A stretch of 64,000 nucleotides of DNA, taken from positions 22,186,518 through 22,250,517 of the forward strand of contig NC_086355.1 of NCBI RefSeq assembly GCF_036324505.1, given 5' to 3'. The position numbers were made by a program, and so were the translations under genes. The notes under the pieces were generated by a model. It was not told the DNA's origin. It did no database searches and saw nothing but the letters and a program-made list of their open reading frames with translations. Below are positions 62,501 through 64,000 of this stretch, piece after piece (the first letter of the stretch is position 1; each line of letters opens with the position of its first letter). The DNA comes from Eleginops maclovinus (Eukaryota; Chordata; Actinopteri; Perciformes; Eleginopidae).

Positions 62501-64000
62501 GAGAAGAAGAAGTCTTTTATGCCTTCATGTCCTGTTACAGCTGTGGCGAGGTAGTGACCAAGCGAGAGCAGTTTAACGACTTGTCCATCGACCTCCCGCG
62601 GCGGAAGAAAAAACTTCCACTACGCTCTATCCAGGACTCACTGGATCTCTTTTTTAGGGTGAGGGTCTCTCATTGACAGCTTATAGTACTGATCAATTTC
62701 TATGAATCCTTAATCTTCAATAACTTTTCGAGTTTTGCAATACCTTCAAGTGACGAGCCTAAACTAGATATGCAATTGTTTAATGTGCAATGATAGAAGT
62801 TCCCTTTTCTTCTGCAGATGGAGGAAATAGAGTACTCGTGTGAAAAATGCAATGGGAAATCAGCGACTGTTACACATAAATTTAGCAAACTGCCCAGGTG
62901 TGTACACACAGACTTTTCAATTCTCATGCATAATAAGTGGTCACACTGCATTTCAAACACAAGACATGAATCACAACAGGTACGTGCTGTAAGGAACTGT
63001 TCTGATTTGTGACGGTTCTTCCCCGCAGAGTGCTCATCCTCCACCTGAAACGGTACAGCTTTAACGCCCAGCTGTCACTGAACAGCAAGCTGGGCCAGCA
63101 GGTGGTGATCCCCCGGTACCTGACCCTGCTGTCCCACTGCACTGAATCTACACGAGCCCCTATCAGCCTTGCCTGGAGTTCCCAATCCTCCATGTAAGAC
63201 ATCTGTGGAGCTACAATGCATAAAATGGGTGTCATTTGGTTGCGAGATGGCGTCAAATATTTAGGTTTCTAAACGTTTTCTTTGTTCTGAAGTTCCAGAA
63301 CACTCAAAACGTCGCAGTGTGTCAACTCGTCGACAGCTCCTCTCCGGTAAGTTCTGTGGGACTTGGAAAACATGAGAAAGGGTTACAATATCAATAAATA
63401 CTGTCAAGTGCGAGGGCAGTAAGAATAACTTATTAAATAAAAAGTCCTCAAGTTATCCAATTACATCATCTTTGGTCAAAGACCTCAAGTATTTTGGCTA
63501 CATATAACAAACGTTATGATAAACAAGCTTCTACATCTGATTACTGAGCTTATTACTGTATCTAGAAGGATTGGAGGCAAAGCTGCCAACTCCAGCTGCA
63601 CGTCCAGCCTCCTGGACTCTGATAGTGAAGAAGAGCCCAACGGTAAAGCCCCAGCGAGCCGCAAACGCCACCTCAGCAGCTGCCTGCCTGACGAAGACGA
63701 GCGACCGGAAGAGGTACGGCTGATGGAGTCACATTTCTGATTTAGCGTCCCCCCCCTGCTGGTGTTACAACACTGTTATTCTGTGTCTCCAGCGAGGAGC
63801 AGCCATAGATTCAGCAGACTTCAGTGGCATAAATGATGAAGAAATGCTGGCCGCCGTGCTGGAGATGAGTCGCCAAGAGGCTGGGCTCTCGGCCCCGCCC
63901 CCAATGGAGGATGAGCCAACCAGCAGCCCCGACACAGGCTTCGGGGACACAGACGCTCATGACCTGGCCTACCACACAGATCTGCTGGAAACAGACAGCA
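56591..64000 (+). CDS. usp37: Ubiquitin carboxyl-terminal hydrolase 37 (5' part)
   Basis: Seventeen coding exons inside the window: 56591-56767, 57535-57685, 58928-59013, 59107-59222, 59684-59761, 60074-60162, 60589-60682, 60921-61076, 61367-61498, 61634-61757, 62205-62452, 62541-62658, 62818-62897, 63029-63193, 63293-63346, 63566-63713 and 63793 onward, about 741 codons so far. Order: N-terminal PH-like domain (1-110), disordered linker, then the USP fold starting GFSNLGNTCYMN with catalytic Cys324, QNDAHEFLSQCLDQLK, zinc-type CxxC pairs (SCEKCNG) and RVLILHLKRYSF. A first ubiquitin-interacting motif begins near 687 (DEEMLAAVLEMS). A KEN box lies at 197-199 in DYPKENDSS, as in human USP37, where it mediates APC/C-CDH1 recognition. 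The catalytic His box and the other UIMs lie beyond the right edge. Family role: removal of ubiquitin chains from cell-cycle proteins such as cyclin A. Confidence 0.96.
56905..57000. repeat. TTCAAAAGGGCTTTATTG-type dispersed repeat
   Basis: AATTCAATTAAATTCAAAAG then GGCTTTATTGACATGAAAG and a diverged tail with TGCCGAAGCATCAGAA. It resembles a very common fish retroposon end. It lies in a usp37 intron. Confidence 0.55.
57686..58927 (+). other. usp37 intron, no feature recognised
   Basis: A 1.24-kb intron between the second and third coding exons. I looked for repeats and RNA genes and recognised none. Confidence 0.45.
60181..60209. repeat. CAA/ACT trinucleotide repeat
   Basis: TACTACAACAACAACAACAA-type run, about nine units, starting some 20 bp after the usp37 exon 60074-60162. 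Confidence 0.85.
62031..62124. repeat. MITE remnant related to 14978-15202
   Basis: The core CATGTATGGCAGCCATTCCA is identical to the bcs1l intron copy. It is flanked by GAGACCACT at the left and its inverse AGTGGTCTCT with TTTTTTCGGAGCTG at the right. The right end is the inverse of the left terminus of the other copy. It lies in a usp37 intron. Confidence 0.65.

Overview
The window is nuclear DNA of a ray-finned (teleost) fish. It shows intron-split vertebrate genes with GT-AG junctions, a high load of fish-type DNA transposons and MITEs, and a gene block whose order and orientations match, from memory, human 2q35. I rebuilt six protein-coding genes exon by exon; reading phase closes across every intron, and predicted lengths agree with the families: cyp27a1 (minus, 516 aa), bcs1l (minus, 419 aa), znf142 (plus, 1717 aa), plcd4 (minus, 760 aa), cnot9 (minus, 299 aa) and usp37 (plus, runs off the right edge after about 741 codons).

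Layout. 1-333: tail of a Tc1 transposon. 465-7955: cyp27a1, whose introns hold LINE remnants. 8.0-12.6 kb: gene-free and packed with nested hAT and MITE elements. 12.6-17.5 kb: bcs1l. 17.5-19.6 kb: head-to-head gap shared by bcs1l and znf142. 19.6-26.5 kb: znf142. 26.5-28.6 kb: tail-to-tail gap with a TTAA-ended MITE. 28.6-41.5 kb: plcd4 coding exons, with a probable noncoding first exon near 44.8-45.0 kb. 45-47.8 kb: no gene seen. 47.8-49.4 kb: full-length Tc1 element. 50.2-55.1 kb: cnot9. 55.1-56.6 kb: head-to-head gap shared by cnot9 and usp37. 56.6-64 kb: usp37.

The genes do not form a pathway. They are neighbours kept together by ancient synteny: a mitochondrial sterol hydroxylase (cyp27a1), a complex III assembly ATPase (bcs1l), a many-fingered zinc-finger protein (znf142), a phosphoinositide phospholipase C (plcd4), a CCR4-NOT subunit (cnot9) and a cell-cycle deubiquitinase (usp37). 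Two divergent pairs (bcs1l/znf142 and cnot9/usp37) probably use compact shared promoters.

I found no new multi-gene system. The most notable points are: a U12-type intron in plcd4 whose reading frame requires a GG instead of an AG acceptor; an (AC)44 microsatellite that takes the place of the polypyrimidine tract of another plcd4 intron; a Tc1 transposase that is open over its full length but has lost the catalytic glutamate (E279G); and a hAT deletion derivative with a perfect 8-bp target duplication that still carries the start of a transposase-like ORF.
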